DNA from: Branchiostoma belcheri
Taxonomy: Eukaryota; Chordata; Leptocardii; Amphioxiformes; Branchiostomatidae
Direction of reading: 5' to 3'
Assembly: GCF_001625305.1 (NCBI RefSeq)
Contig: NW_017804254.1
Location: forward strand, 1,154,781 to 1,218,780
DNA: 64,000 nt
Of the stretch, positions 40,502 through 58,311 are shown one piece after another (positions within the stretch are counted from its first letter, which is position 1; each line of letters begins with the position of its first letter). Below the pieces are notes generated by a model that searched no databases, was not told the DNA's origin, and saw only the letters and a list, made by a program, of their open reading frames with translations. A program made the translations under genes and the position numbers.

Positions 40502-43500
40502 ATGGCGTATTTGGGTGTCCATCAAAGGAGTCTGTTTTGGTTGGCGACAGTTTTGGCGTTTAGCAGGAGCTGTGGTGAGTCCTTGTACCACATGTCCGAT
40601 GTTCTGTATTCTTGTCGTTGTAACCAAACGTTCTGTGACTTGAAGACTACCGTTAACAGCAGCGTTTTACCGCCAGTCGTGTGCAAGTTGCGTGCTGCTC
40701 ACTGCTAGGATTTAGTGTAAACGATACCTTGAGTCTCGCCCATCGCTCAAACCTGTCAAAACTTTCGGCCAGACATCCGCCATACTGCGGTCTGTGGCCA
40801 CATTATCACGTCTTTTATGCTTAAAAATCCTTTAAATGTGCATATCCGATACTGTCGAAATAGATGGTAGCATAATTTACAGCGCTTAAAACCTGCTTTT
40901 TGCACCTTGGATAATGCTCAGGCCGGGTCCGGCTGTAAACAAAATAAACAACATGTCTTAAATTGAGATTAGCCTGGGTGCCCCGAGGTTGCCGTTACAA
41001 AATTATCGGATGGCACCCAGGCTAAATTTCAGACGGATGTCATTTATTTCGCGGCTAAATTTCACCACTAAACATATCCTCAATTTTCCGCTGTCAAAAA
41101 TCAGGAAAAGTCTGTACCCAAACATCCTCTTTCAATGTTTCAGTTCTTCTTTCTTTGTCCAAATCATGAATCAGTGCTTTCCCTGCGCTGCCCAAGACAC
41201 TAGACCCTCCAGACACGGGAATAAGATAAAGAAAGACTGACTGCAGCTGCAGGACGTTTCCATGACTGCAGATGCAGAGCACAGATCACGAACAAAGCAA
41301 TAAATACAATTTAAAAAAGCTACATGTAGCATCATAACTTAATTAGATAAACAGCCTAACTTAACTATGAGTCCAATTTTCTTCCAGATGGACAAGAGAA
41401 CACGACGTTGCCACTGCCGACAGTTCCGAGCAGATGTAAGCCGATCGAGTTTGAGTGTGCCAACGGGCTGTGCATCCCGGGCAGCCGGTACTGTGACAGC
41501 TGGAACGACTGTCTGGATGGCTCGGATGAAAGAAATTGCCGTAAGCTTAACTCTTGATCTCCTCTGTGCGGGGGTAGTCATAACATGTCGTGCGATCGTG
41601 GCCTAATCACAAGTGTTGCATTTACATCACGACTTGCAATGGCAATGTGAAATTTGAAGCAAAGAAATGTATTTACAGTTAAAGTTTCAAGGCATGAATA
41701 TGGTCTAGCCTGACTAAATCGCGCTCCTGGCGGCAGCCGCCTTAAGGTTGCCGCGCCCCCAAAATTGACCTCCGGCTGAGAGAGCTTGTGTAACACAGGC
41801 TACAACATAGGAACTTAACAGTAGAGGTATATCATATTTAGTGTAGTACACTTGTACATTCAAACCGAGTACATGTTAAGAAGTGGCTATGCAGTCAAAA
41901 GTCTCTTGTTTTTCTGATTACCTTTGACCAAGGAAAAATGACATTAATTCACATACCTGCCTACTCTGAAACCTTCCTTGGTCTTGTTTGATTTTTAAGA
42001 ATTTTGATGGCCATGTCTAGAATGTCCAACTGTTCCAGTGTATGGTTACACCTGCAGTATTTCCTCCCCTTCAGCACGACCACCCACCACACAGTGCTCA
42101 CGGCTGCAGTTCCCCTGCAATGACGGACATTGTATCATCCTGCGCTTCCGCTGTAATGGCTTTGAAGACTGCCCAGATGGGAGCGATGAGATCAATTGTC
42201 GTAAGTTGGTGAAATGTATTATAAGTCTATGGGAAAATAAGGACAGCTTTGGCCATACTGAAATTTTTAATAGACATGTTTACTTGTAATGTAAGGTATT
42301 GTGGTGTCAAATCTGTAGCACTGCCCAAATATACATATCTTAAACAAGACATCTTAGGGCTAGAAATACTGGGTCATATGCACCTTAGTGCAGGTGAAAT
42401 TGGGTCTGTGCAGGTACATGTATTTCTGATGTCTACCTGAACCTAACCTGCACTGGTACTTGTAGGTGTATGTGGATTTCTATTTGTTGCATTGACTGTT
42501 ACCACCTATGAAATATAAAAGAAATAATGGCAATGGTTTCTCAACCATTTTTTGACATGATCTATACTTCTCAAAGTCTTAATTCATTATCAGAAAACAA
42601 GATACAAGATCATAAGAAGCATCTTGTATTGTTACAGTAGTTTCCAGTGTTAATAAAATTATAAATGTTCTAATGTCCATGCAGCACTCTACCCTATGGT
42701 ATGTCTGAATCCGTTGTTCCGCTGTGAAAATGGAAGGTGCATCGACAAAAGCTTTGTGTGTGATGGGAAGGACAACTGTAAGGACATGAGCGATGAGATA
42801 CACTGTGATGACGTCCCTTCAGGTAAGTCTGCATTGTACGGTTTGACTTGTCTGGTCTTACTTACAGGGGCTCAGTGTATCAGATGGTGATGTGCTACAG
42901 TGTTAAGTAGGACTTGGGCAGCTCCCAACCCTCCTTATGATTCACACCAGCATGTGGACTGCCTCCTTGATCTTTCTGTGGGCCTTACGTCAAATCCTGT
43001 TCTTCAAGAAAGTTTTTAATGCCAATCCTCCCAGGCTCCCCCCAGAACAGTGGCCCCAGTAGTACGTCCCACCTCCTGTACCATGATGCTCGGTACCAGG
43101 CTGCCACCTACACCATCATCGGCTGTACTGTGGCGTTTGTGGCGGTGGTGGTGTGCTTCGTCATCACGGTCCACCGGATCAAGCGGAGACAGGAGGCTCT
43201 GCGCACGCCGCCCCGCCAGCGACAGGACATCGCCAGGGACTACAGGAGAGGGATGTTCCCCTCACAGAATCAGGTACAATTATATGTCTATACAATTTAA
43301 CTTTCCATTCAAAATGAAACTTGTTTTTTTAAAATCAGTGAATTTATGGTTGATGGGGAAACAAGTAACCAGTCTATAGTCCTATTTTAAATCAATTACA
43401 GTTACTGACAGCTGCCTTGACAAATGTTCTACATTTACAAAATTGCTGTAAAAGTGTCAGTACCATCTTTAGTTATGTATAAACTTCAGTTCATTTTGCT

Positions 43501-44138
43501 TTATAAAAGTGTCAGTACCATCTGTAGTAATGTATAAACTTCAGTTCATTTGAACATTCTTCCCTCATACATGTACATGAAACATCTGTTTGCAGATGCC
43601 ATACTTCATCCAAAGCAGTGGATACAGGAGAGCGTCAGGCAACTACCTGGTGACCTACAACATCAACAACGGGGTGCAGATCATATCCAACGGGCTGGTC
43701 AAGCCTTACGACGCGCCGCCCAAGTACTCGGACATCGTGGGCGGGCTGGAGGAGGAATCTCCAGACTCCCCTGGATCACCACCACCCCCCTACAGCGAAG
43801 TGGAACAGCCGTTGTTGATGAGACTGGATACAGGGGAACACCAGCAGGAAGAGGAGGCTGGAGGAAACCTTCAGGTCCTCCTGGTCTCTGGGAGGGGCGA
43901 CAGAGACTTTACTGTGACCCCAGGTCAAAGTGGAGAGGTCGTGTGTCAAAGGACAGAGGAAGCAGTACCCATGTTAGCTGAGGAAGGAGGGCACCAAGAG
44001 TCGAGTGCGACTGTCAGGACACCACGTGGCAGTGACAGCAACATGACAGGAAGAGCAGAAGAGCCACCTAGTGATCAGCATGAGAGCTGCAGCAGTAGAA
44101 CCCAGTCTGAGCCAGAGACTGTTACTGAAGTTCAGTGA
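40502..44138 (+). CDS. LDLRAD3: LDLRAD3-like membrane protein (three LDLa modules, PPxY tail)
   Basis: Six exons: 40502-40574 (signal peptide, [15 protein letters not shown]), 41388-41540, 42075-42200, 42685-42822, 43035-43273 and 43596-44138, all in phase, 423 residues. Exons 2-4 each encode one LDL-receptor class A module with six Cys and the calcium-binding D..DGSDE / DMSDE acidic cluster. Exon 5 holds a transmembrane helix (about 187-211, ending HRIKRRQ). The cytoplasmic tail has two PPxY motifs, PPKY (about 284) and PPPY (about 306), which bind WW domains. Vertebrate LDLRAD3 has the same three-LDLa, single-pass, PPxY layout, and its tail recruits Nedd4/Itch ubiquitin ligases. The tail here is longer than in the human protein (345 residues). 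The last 110 residues are Glu/Ser/Gln-rich and unstructured. Confidence 0.88.
40970..41025. repeat. Short inverted repeat with TTAGCCTGGGTGCC ends
   Basis: The ends TAGCCTGGGTGCC and GGCACCCAGGCTA are exact inverted copies around a 28-base spacer. It lies in the first intron of the LDLRAD3-like gene and shares the AGCCTGGGTGCC motif with 22053. Confidence 0.6.
42340..42575 (+). repeat. Interspersed repeat (copy 1 of 3)
   Basis: The stretch shares ATTTCTGATGTCTACTG-like sequence, CTGCACTGGT, TGTTACCACCTAT and AGAAATAATGGCAATGGTTTCT with the copies at 63685-63880 and, inverted, 58980-59240. It lies in intron 3 of the LDLRAD3-like gene. Class unknown. Confidence 0.6.
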
Positions 44139-46188
44139 AACAGTATTCAGAATATTCTCATATCTTGTGTTGGTTCAAAGCAGAGTTTTAATCTCCAGAA
44201 GAAATATTAGGGGCACAGGAACAATCTGGCTAATCACAGATTCTGACATGAACATTTGTGCCATTCTTTGTGCCTGGAAGCTTCCATACTACTTATATGT
44301 GCTGTACAGGTCTTAGCAGGAAGTGCATCTACTTTAAACAGAAACATTAACTTAAGTCTGTTGTTTGTGTTGTCAGCTGTTTCATGTATTCACAAATGTT
44401 CAGCAGATGTGTGTAAATCAGTGGTCTGAACCTCAAGAACATTAGCACCAAAGTTACGGAGACAGTTGAAAGTGAGGTAAACTTTTTATGAAAGAGGCAA
44501 GCGATGGAACAATTTGGTCTTTTGAATGTATGCTAAGTATCAAACAGGACAGAAATATTTGTAAGTGGTACAGATGATACAGTGCAAGTAATAAAACTGA
44601 CCACAAACAGTATTTGTTTGAAAAATAATCCGTACACAAAGAGGTGTACTGCAACATCAGTATTGAGAACACTTAAGAAAAACCTGTTGCAAATGCGGAG
44701 TGCCGGAGGCTATTCCGTCAAGAAATGTGCTAAGGCATGGGTGTTTTAAATGTTACGATCATTTCTTGAACTTGAAGCATTGAACAATCAAAATGGTATA
44801 TATACATCCTGTAAAGTTACTGTGTTTTTGTACAGTTATGAAGATTCTAGCTTTCTATTTTGTATATCACACCGTTGCATATGTAAGTTTGGCATTGTAC
44901 ATTAGCATACTTGCATACATTCCACTTTAATATACCATGTCAGTTATTTTGGCAAGAAAAGGTTTTTATAGAAAACTACTGGAAGGTTTGAAAGGACCTA
45001 TTTTAAATTTATCAACTTCAGAAACAGCCCTAAACCTTCACTGTGCTAATATGATGTGTAACAATTTTACATATGAATTCTTGCCATTCTGTCATTTATT
45101 ATGAATTGACAGTCATGAGCAATGATTGGATAACAGTCAACAGTATTGTATATCAAACTTCCATTTAGTGGTCTGTACCAGATATTGTTGCTTGGTTTGT
45201 GATACATGGCAAATGCGATGTACATGTATCATTCCTTTAGTACATTTGTATAGTGCAATGCAACATTGCCTATCCAGGCCTTTGCTTAGTAATAGTGGTA
45301 CCAGTTTTGACTTGCAATGTAATAATCCTGTGATCTGGAGATGCCATATACACAGACATATATGTTTGATGTTTAGCTAATTATGTAGGTAGCCAAGAGT
45401 TATTGTTATATGATGTACATAACTTGCTAGCCATATATTTTGATATTATTTTTGTACCATCAAGTGGTTATATCTTATATGCATCATTACCTGTATTGGT
45501 TAAATGGGGAGAGTGTAGTGCGTGCATTTAAAACATTGTACCTATGCCAGCGATGTATGCAGTAGAGGGTAGTGCAGCTACATGTATGTCAGGATTATCA
45601 TGATGTTAGATTAAAAAGTACATGTACAATGCCTTTTGTATCTGGAATTGACAATATGTCATCTAATTTTTTTACTTGAATCTTTTTTCCATGAACTCAT
45701 TTTGCCAGGTTACGACAGGTCCATGATTTATGCCTTGCCCTACCATTAATTTGAAGGCACATTGTCCCACACATCATGAGTGCAGCTACACTACTATAAG
45801 GTGTCTTGGGCACAGGCACTGATACTGAAAACAGTTAACTTAAGAGTGCAGTATGAGAGTGCTCGCAATTGTATGTAGACTTTAATATTATATCTGGATT
45901 GATACAAGGCAAGTCCAGAAGTCGCCATATATAGATACAGTTCAGGAAGGAATTTGAAGTGGCAGCTAAGGGTTGCTTGTCCTTCGAGTTAGACATCCTT
46001 TTGGCTATCTCTGTGCCCTTCACCTTTGGAGATGTGCTGACGTCTGTTTTCGTGCAACTGACATATTCAATTGATGTATTCCAAATTTCTGGGTCTCTTG
46101 TAGCCATTATATACATATACAACAGTGGAACAGCTGCCATTCAAGTTTGTCCGTGGATACACCAGTGGTACATTTGTACAGCTGCTGT
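44139..46188. other. 3' flank shared by convergent LDLRAD3-like and ITFG2 genes
   Basis: No coding exon is seen. The AT-rich sequence after 44138 is probably the long 3' untranslated region of the plus-strand gene. Tandem copies of the ITFG2-end minisatellite begin near 46135. Confidence 0.5.
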
Positions 46189-46350
46189 TCAAGGTTGTCC
46201 ATAGCTATACAAGTGGTACAGCTGCTGATTATGGTTGTACATAGATACACCAGTGTTACAGCTGCTGTTCAAAGCTGTCCATATACATAAACTAGTGTTA
46301 CAGCTGCTGTTCAAGGTTGTCCATAGATACACCAGTGGTACAGCTGCTGC
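46135..46350. repeat. Tandem repeat overlapping the ITFG2 3' end
   Basis: About five units of 40-43 bases with the shared core ATACACCAGTGGTACAGCTG and CTGTTCAAGGTTGTCCATAG. The distal units are within the last open frame of ITFG2. Confidence 0.85.
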
Positions 46351-49300
46351 AAAGTGCCAGAGTCTGCATCTGGAATTTGAAGGAAAAGCTTTTATGTTGA
46401 CAAGGTACAGTGATAAATCAACTTGCCAAAGGTTGACTTCACAGCCATAATTTCCAGCCTCTAACGTAGAACCTTCCTTACCTTGCAGGTTGAATTTTTC
46501 TAACAGGCGTGTCACCTTCTCCTTGTCTGCTAAGACATCCGTAAGTGTAGTTGGGAGTAGACATGGCAGGGTAGTGTTAAAGTGCAGGGTGATGTTGTTA
46601 TGGAAGGTGGCATAGACCAGACAGGGGACATTCTTTCCTGGATTCACTGCATACAGACCTGCAAAAAATACATTCCAACACTTCATAAAATTGAATCTTC
46701 AATGTCATTTACCTAAATGTAATTTGAGAAACTGATGAATAGAAGTACTCATTGATGAATGGTAGCCAAGGATCTGTTCTTTCCAAATGCTTCAAAATGT
46801 CTACGATCATTGACCAGCTCCTACTAGTGCTGAATGCCTACCAAGCTGATGAATTTGTTTGAAAGGCAGTTATATACTGGTTGACAAATAGTTTCTTTAG
46901 AGTCTTTGTTTATTCATGAAATACTCAAATTGTCCTGCTGGCTGCTTTTCATTGCAGTCATGCGAGAAGAGGTCAGGGTCAGACAAAACTATACATGTAA
47001 GATCCAGGTACATGCTTGAGTCAGACAATGTCCTTCTCCATGATACAGAAGCGCCCCCTACCAGCACAGAAGGCATTGACAGGCTGGTCGAACTGGAAGC
47101 GGACCATGTTCTGCAGGTGGTCCATGATGTACGTCTGTCCATCCCAGCCACATGCCACTATCTCGTCTTTACCGTCCCGCTATGTGAGGAAAAAAGATCA
47201 ATGTCTATGATCATATATCAGGCCTAGTAACAGCATTGTTAATGCCTAACAACTGCTACGCATTACATGTAGTCATTACCTGTTAGATCAATCCCTTGTA
47301 ACTGACAGGTGTACATTTTCATACCTTACTACAAATGTAGCTTCACAACAAAACATGACAGTCTTGGAGAGGAATTCGAAGGACCACAAAGAAACTGAAC
47401 TGGAAACTCTGAACTACACATCAAGAAATTTAAGTGTTGGCAGTCAACATCATTTTACATGTCTAAACTTGAAGATGAGATTTGTTTTGATAATACTAGT
47501 TTAATCAACTCACAGTGACGTCCAGTTTGGTCAGTGAGAACAGGTGGTGGTCCACCTGGAGTGACCACACAATCTCCTCTCCTTGGCCCAACATCAAAGT
47601 ACCTGATAAGTAAACACACAATGCTGCTTAATTTCTGTCTATGGAGGTCAAAATGATCAGCATTTATTGTTATGATGTTTGTCAGCATTTGTGCACTTTT
47701 TCAGAAAGCATCATATACATATAGGTATCTCAAATTTCACTCAGGCATAGAAGACACCACAGTCAGAAAATTAACATCTTCAAATCTATAGTAGTCAGGA
47801 TGGAGTGTTTAAAGGGGAGAACCACCTACCATCTAGGGTACACATAGCATACAGCCCCCGTCCTGCACAGTCCCCTGCATCATCTGATGGCCCTACACAA
47901 ACAAATAAACAACAAGAAAAGACATTTCTGAGCAATCAGAACAAACAATTGTTAAGAGATCTGAATTCAGGACTTTCTCAAAGGATTCTTTACATGTGCA
48001 AAATTGGGCTATTCTAACTTGATTCATTTTCATTATCTGACTGCTCTTCATAGGCATACATGCACCTGACAGCCCTTGTAAGTGGATTTCTTTTTACAAT
48101 GTACCTGTTGCCAAGTTCCCGATGATCTCTGTTGACACATCAGGGTTCCTGGCTCGGGATGACACCAGGGGGTGGAAGATCACAGTCTCACCACTGGAAC
48201 ACAAACACACAGTCATCCATGGGTGAACCGAGATACTAGTACCAGACTAATCCAGACCATTGTTGATGGATTTTTTTCATCCCAAAATGAAAATAATTCA
48301 CTTTACATCAAATAATCAAATCAATCAATTGTCCACAGGCTTAATAAATAATCAAAAGACAGCAAAATTGAAAGACAATGTTGTTGAAATTACTGGTATT
48401 CTGTAACGAGAAAATCTGCAAAAAAGATGATTGCATGGGAACATGTTCTTACTAACCTTGCCTGTTGCCTTTCCTCCTCCTCTTCCTCCTCCTCCTCTTC
48501 TTTGTTGCCCCCCTCCCCCTTTCCCCCTGTCCTTCATCAGTAGTGTCGTGTAGGTGCAGCCAGGCTGGGAGGCTAACAGCTCTGTCTGGCCATCTACTCC
48601 CTTAGTTACAACAATGGAACCCACCTGGAAATACATGGCAACCATCAGACTAACTATGACATGATTTGTGGAACTTCAACACCAGAAGTGTTAGCAAAAT
48701 TTATCTCACAAGTCCCAGTTCTTTGAGGTTTAGGAGGCAGCTTACCTGACCAACCAACTCCCATGTCTGAAGGAGCACAAATTTGCCACTCAGGACATCC
48801 TGGCCCTGCAAAAAGGAGAAATAGTGAGAAAAAAAATAAATCATAGTCACTGTTGTTTTTTCTACCTGTTAAGACATCGACAATTTATATATCTGTTTCT
48901 TTTCTTTTTGGGACTGTGAAAGCTACCCTGAGATGATGATCTATTCTTTAGCTGTTTTAGTTTCAATTGGTCTACTATAATACTCACTCACTCACTGAGT
49001 CACTATCCAGTTTAGCATTCTGTTGTTCCCTGTCTTCCTAGGGTTAGATGTGCTTGCACAATTGCTGCAGCCATACTTCTCATCACTGGTACATCTCCTT
49101 AAATGCATTATTGTCAACACACACATTACTCACTGTGGAGGCTGGTGAAGTATTTTCCACCCAGCTGTAGGCACGGACTACACGGTCTGTGTACCCAATC
49201 ACAACCTCCTTCTTCCCATCATTATCTGTGGACACGACAGGTGGTTTAAAATACTTTTTGATGATTGATGTCATGAGATGTCAACCAACCATCCTTCAAC

Positions 49301-52300
49301 AAAGACAGTCGGCACCACAGATTTTCTGCAACTTATGATCCACTGTGCACTTTTGTCAAGACTGTGCAAAGGTAATTAATAATACCAGTAGCTTGCATGT
49401 GGGTCATGCTATTTGCCTTTGAGTAACCATATGTATGTCAAGTAATATTAAGGTCACAGTATAGGGAGAGATCCTTCTTTCCACGAACAGAGAGTGGAAC
49501 AGCCTGCCGGCTCACATTGCTCTTAGTAGCAACTTAGAGGACTTCAAGTCCATGCTGTAATCCCCCCTTGAAATCTCCATTTCCTCAGTACATTACCCCA
49601 CCCACCCTTGCGCAGTACACACTTGAATGACATACATGTAATCTTCGACAAGACGAAGGAGGTTGTTTAAAGAAAGAAGAAGAAGTATGAAACATAAATG
49701 TGACATTTCTGGAATTATAGTTTTTTAAAGACTGAATTGTACAACAATTGTGGTGAAATATGACAATAAAATGCCCTTACCAATGTCAGCTATGACAATA
49801 GCTTGCCCATTGGCAGCTAACAGCTGCTGATATACAGGTGTCATTTCCTCTGGCCCTGCTTTCTCCTGTGACAACGCTGCTTCCTTGTCCTTCTCATCAT
49901 CTTCATTCTGCAGACAGATATCATTCATGCAACATTAATATCAAAATATACTTTAATTCCAAATATGCAGTATAATATGAAGGTCTTATATGTGTGTGAT
50001 CAAACAGATTTATCATTACAAATTGGCATTGTTTTGAAAAGCAGCCATTTTCAGAAGAATTATCTATACAGTTCGGGCATGTCAGTGTAATGACAACCCT
50101 GCTTAGTATATTCAAGGAGCTTCAAATTCTTGATTTTCAACTTGTCTTCCTTGGTATATGTGCAGACCTTAAATTACCTGTTTCTCATGATGTTCTATGG
50201 AGAAGACATGGCACCAGCCTTCAGCACTCAGCGTCATAATCACATTCTGAAACACATGAAATTTTATGTATCAATGGTTTAAAAAGACTGATAATACAAA
50301 ATACGTCGATGAAGGTTAGACATCCAGGTAATACGATATGCCAAAAAACCGTTACTCAAGCAACGGTTTCAAAATCATATCCAGTTGCTTGAGTAACGGT
50401 TTTTTGGCAATACAAAATAGTATCACTGTTTTGTATTTTTTTAAATGCACATTGTCTATTTATTTGTGGGCATGGTGGCCTTGAAAAGGTGCACTTAGGT
50501 GCACCTGTTCCACCATGCCCTCCATGTNNNNNNNNNNNNNNNNNNNNCAAGACTGTGCAAAGGTAATTAATAATACCAGTAGCTTGCATGTGGGTCATGC
50601 TATTTGCCTTTGAGTAACCATATGTATGTCAAGTAATATTAAGGTCACAGTATAGAGAGAGATCCTTCTTTCCACGAACAATCATAGAGTGGAACAGCCT
50701 GCCGGCTCACATTGCTCTTAGTAGCAACTTAGAGGACTTCAAGTCCATGCTGTAATCCCCCCTTGAAATCTCCATTTCCTCAGTACATTACCCCACCCAC
50801 CCTTGCGCAGTACACACTTGAATGACATACATGTAATCTTCGACAAGACGAAGGAGGTTGTTTAAAGAAAGAAGAAGAAGTATGAAACATAAATGTGACA
50901 TTTCTGGAATTATAGTTAAGACTGAATTGTACAACAATTGTGGTGAAATATGACAATAAAATGCCCTTACCAATGTCAGCTATGACAATAGCTTGCCCGT
51001 TGGCAGCTAACAGCTGCTGATATACAGGTGTCATTTCCTCTGGTCCTGCTTTCTCCTGTGACAACGCTGCTTCCTTGTCCTTCTCATCATCTTCATTCTG
51101 CAGACAGATATCATTCATGCAACATTAATATCAAAATATACTTTAATTCCAAATATGCAGTAAAATATGAAGGTCTTATATGTGTATGATCAAACAGATT
51201 TATCATTACAAATTTGCATTGTTTTGAAAAGCGCTGCCATTTTCAGAAGAATTATCTATACAGTTCGGGCATGTCAGTGAAATGACAACCCTGCTTAGTA
51301 TATTCAAGGAGCTTCAAATTCTTGATTTTCAACTTGTCTTCCTTGGTATATGTGCAGACCTTAAATTACCTGTTTCTCATGATGTTCTATGGAGAAGACA
51401 TGGCACCAGCCTTCAGCACTCAGCGTCATAATCACATTCTGAAACACATGAAATTTTATGTATCAATGGTTTAAAAAGACTGATAATACAAAATAGTATC
51501 ACTGTTTTGTATTTTTTCAAATGCACATTGTCTATTTATTTGTGGGCATGGTGGCCTTGAAAAGGTGCACTTAGGTGCACCTGTCCCACCATGCCCTCCA
51601 TGTATATTATGTATGTGGTTAATTGTAATAAATAAAATAAAAAATAAACAAATAAATAAACATGTACAATCCTAGCGGGTTCATGGTAATTTGATGGTAC
51701 ATGTACTAGTACCTCCAACAGCTACAGCAGTACAGGATTGCATATTATCATAACTTGCTACAGGTTTGAGTTGTTTTTAGTTTCTCCAGATAAGATTGAC
51801 AGTCCAGCTGTCATTTAGACTTGCATGTTGTACCGGGATGTTACTATAGGTTCTGACTGAGATTACAAATGTACTCACCTTGCCAGTATTGCACACATCA
51901 CCCACTGCAGCACACGAGGTCTGTGGGGAGAGAATAAGTCAGACTATTATGGAAAGTGATCTCAAACCTGTTTAGCTCACTGAAAAGCTAATCTTCCACT
52001 GGTCGTGACAGAGAAGACAGACACTATGTAGTATTAGTACTGCAGTATTTACAGGTTCATTGTACCAGCCTGAGGGAAGTTCCCCTAGCTCTTTTAGACA
52101 AGCACAATGAACAGTAAACCATGGCTTAACGTCCCATCCAAAGGATTGGAACCTGCATGTCAGGCAAATACAAATTATGCCAACAGCTGGGAATTGAACC
52201 CCCAACCTCTTGGTCCACAGGCAAGGTCGTTAACCACTCAACTTTGTATACACACGCTACATTCAAGTTAAACCAATGCAGGGAAAGTTAACAGAAGTTC

Positions 52301-52969
52301 CATCCACTGCAACAACATAAACATTTTAAAATCAAGTTGTGTGCATATATTTCTACTGACCATCCCCAGTCCTGAAGCCACCCTCCATGGCGTGGTGTCA
52401 GCACCTTTAAACACCATCAGCTGTCCATTCACATTTCCAGCCACCAACTCGTTATCCTAAGGATGTTGAAAACACTTGTTTATGCTTAAGTCACATTTCC
52501 AAGCAGTGAGACATTAACAGTTGTTCTGACATTAACAGAATGTTGTGTGAATATCTTGAAATGTAAGCATTTCCTACACCTGGGCCACTCAAAGATTTAA
52601 GGAAGTACATGCTAGAAGTATGTTATCTCTCAAAGCCATTGTCCGTACATTATTTACAAGTGTGCCAATTACTTTGTATTCAGTTTGACATTGCAATAAT
52701 AGTTTGTTTTACCCATACCTGGCTTAAGTTTTATCTACCTTTTTTCCTCTTCTTGCATACAGCTTAGCCCAATAATGATCGGATTACTAGAAGATTGCGC
52801 ATAACCAACCTCCTTGGCATACTAGTAATTACTTTGTTACACTTACATTGATGAGATGGTTTTACATTTGTACCTGGTCATTGTCCACATCCCCCAGCAC
52901 CATGGCCTGAGGCATGAGGTTCCCTGAGAACTCCAGCTGCAGGTGTTCCACAAATGATACGTACCTCAT
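46189..52969 (-). CDS. ITFG2: ITFG2, KICSTOR complex subunit
   Basis: Exons on the minus strand: 52969-52874, 52456-52361, 51920-51879, 51438-51370, 51097-50971, 49225-49134, 48805-48746, 48624-48457, 48186-48105, 47892-47830, 47602-47514, 47179-47062 and 46658-46189 (523 residues). Exons 50246-50178 and 49907-49781 are second copies of the fourth and fifth and are left out as an assembly duplication. Start [23 protein letters not shown]-like [36 protein letters not shown] and [20 protein letters not shown] all match the family. With KPTN, KICS2 and SZT2 it forms KICSTOR, which brings GATOR1 to lysosomes to restrain mTORC1 in starvation. The acceptor at 48186 was chosen over 48193 because only it keeps frame. 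A Gly/Arg-rich run sits in exon 48624-48457. The last about 55 residues are minisatellite-encoded. Confidence 0.9.
49357..50527. other. Left copy of a falsely duplicated segment (contig end)
   Basis: This stretch is nearly identical to 50548-51603. It ends exactly at the N run. It carries the ITFG2 exons 49907-49781 and 50246-50178, plus one 105-base insertion that the other copy lacks. Read as the second haplotype of the same locus. Confidence 0.85.
50304..50408. repeat. Mobile snapback element with 11-bp target duplication
   Basis: It is present in the left haplotype copy and absent from the right copy at the matching point (51495 region). It is flanked by AATACAAAATA on both sides (50293-50303, 50409-50419), and the empty allele has that sequence once. 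The 3' part is a perfect 25-base inverted repeat (50340-50364 and 50384-50408, starting GCCAAAAAACCGTTACTCAA). The 5' part has CATCCAGGTAATACG, shared with the dispersed family at 20712-20787. Confidence 0.85.
50528..50547. other. Assembly gap (20 N)
   Basis: A run of 20 N joins two contigs. The size is nominal. The flanking contig ends overlap each other in sequence. Confidence 0.99.
50548..51603. other. Right copy of a falsely duplicated segment (contig start)
   Basis: It starts exactly after the N run and repeats 49357-50527 with scattered single-base and short indel differences. It carries the ITFG2 exons 51097-50971 and 51438-51370, and lacks the snapback insertion. Confidence 0.85.
52130..52250 (-). 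repeat. tRNA-derived SINE fragment (minus)
   Basis: On the minus strand GAGTGGTTAACGACC (box A region) is followed by GGGGTTCAATTCCCAGC (box B) and a short body. It lies in the second ITFG2 intron. Confidence 0.6.
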
Positions 52970-53495
52970 CTTTCATACACTACAGTATGAACTGTTATAA
53001 TAAACAACAAAGTCCAAATGAAATAGCTGAAATTCAATATCATTCACATGATCCCTCTTGAACTTGAGGGTGTATTGACAATGTTATCCTCCTCCTCAGA
53101 TATCATATTCTTTAGTCCATAGACATGGTGGATGTACTTTAAACAGTTCTGAGTTGGTTTAAAAATCTAAAATTCTGCCTGTGTCTCTCGGACTCTCCCC
53201 ATCCTCTGCAGTATATGTCCCTGGAGGAAAAGCTTGATCCCAGAGTATCTGAGACTATACCATGATTTTCAAGGGGTGGTGAATGAGGCATTAATTTATT
53301 TTGAGCAGTTAAAGATGATTGTAGGGTTAAATTTTATTTTAGAACGATTTTTTTTCAATTTTATGTTTCTTTTATTATCATTAGTTTTCTATGTATTTGA
53401 TATATTTGAGCATACAGATGGCGGCTCCCGTAGATTTTTGTCGTCTCGTCTGAAAGTCTGGGAACGAGAGCGGTTGCCGTGAGACTTGTGGGAAA
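52970..53495. promoter_or_regulatory. Bidirectional ITFG2/RUVBL2 promoter region
   Basis: The two start codons face away from each other and are 526 bases apart. No TATA box is seen. The RUVBL2 start codon sits inside AAAATGGCGGC (53494-53504), which matches the YY1 consensus. Such YY1 sites over the start codon are common in housekeeping promoters. Co-regulation of the two genes is inferred from the layout. Confidence 0.55.

Positions 53496-58311
<4,816 letters not shown>

Noticed and set aside
48105-48193. ITFG2 exon acceptor at 48193
   Set aside because: That junction puts a stop directly in frame; the AG giving an exon start at 48186 restores frame with both neighbours.
49781-50246. Real tandem exon duplication in ITFG2
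   Set aside because: Both copies abut an N run at matching sequence ends, as for overlapping haplotype contigs.
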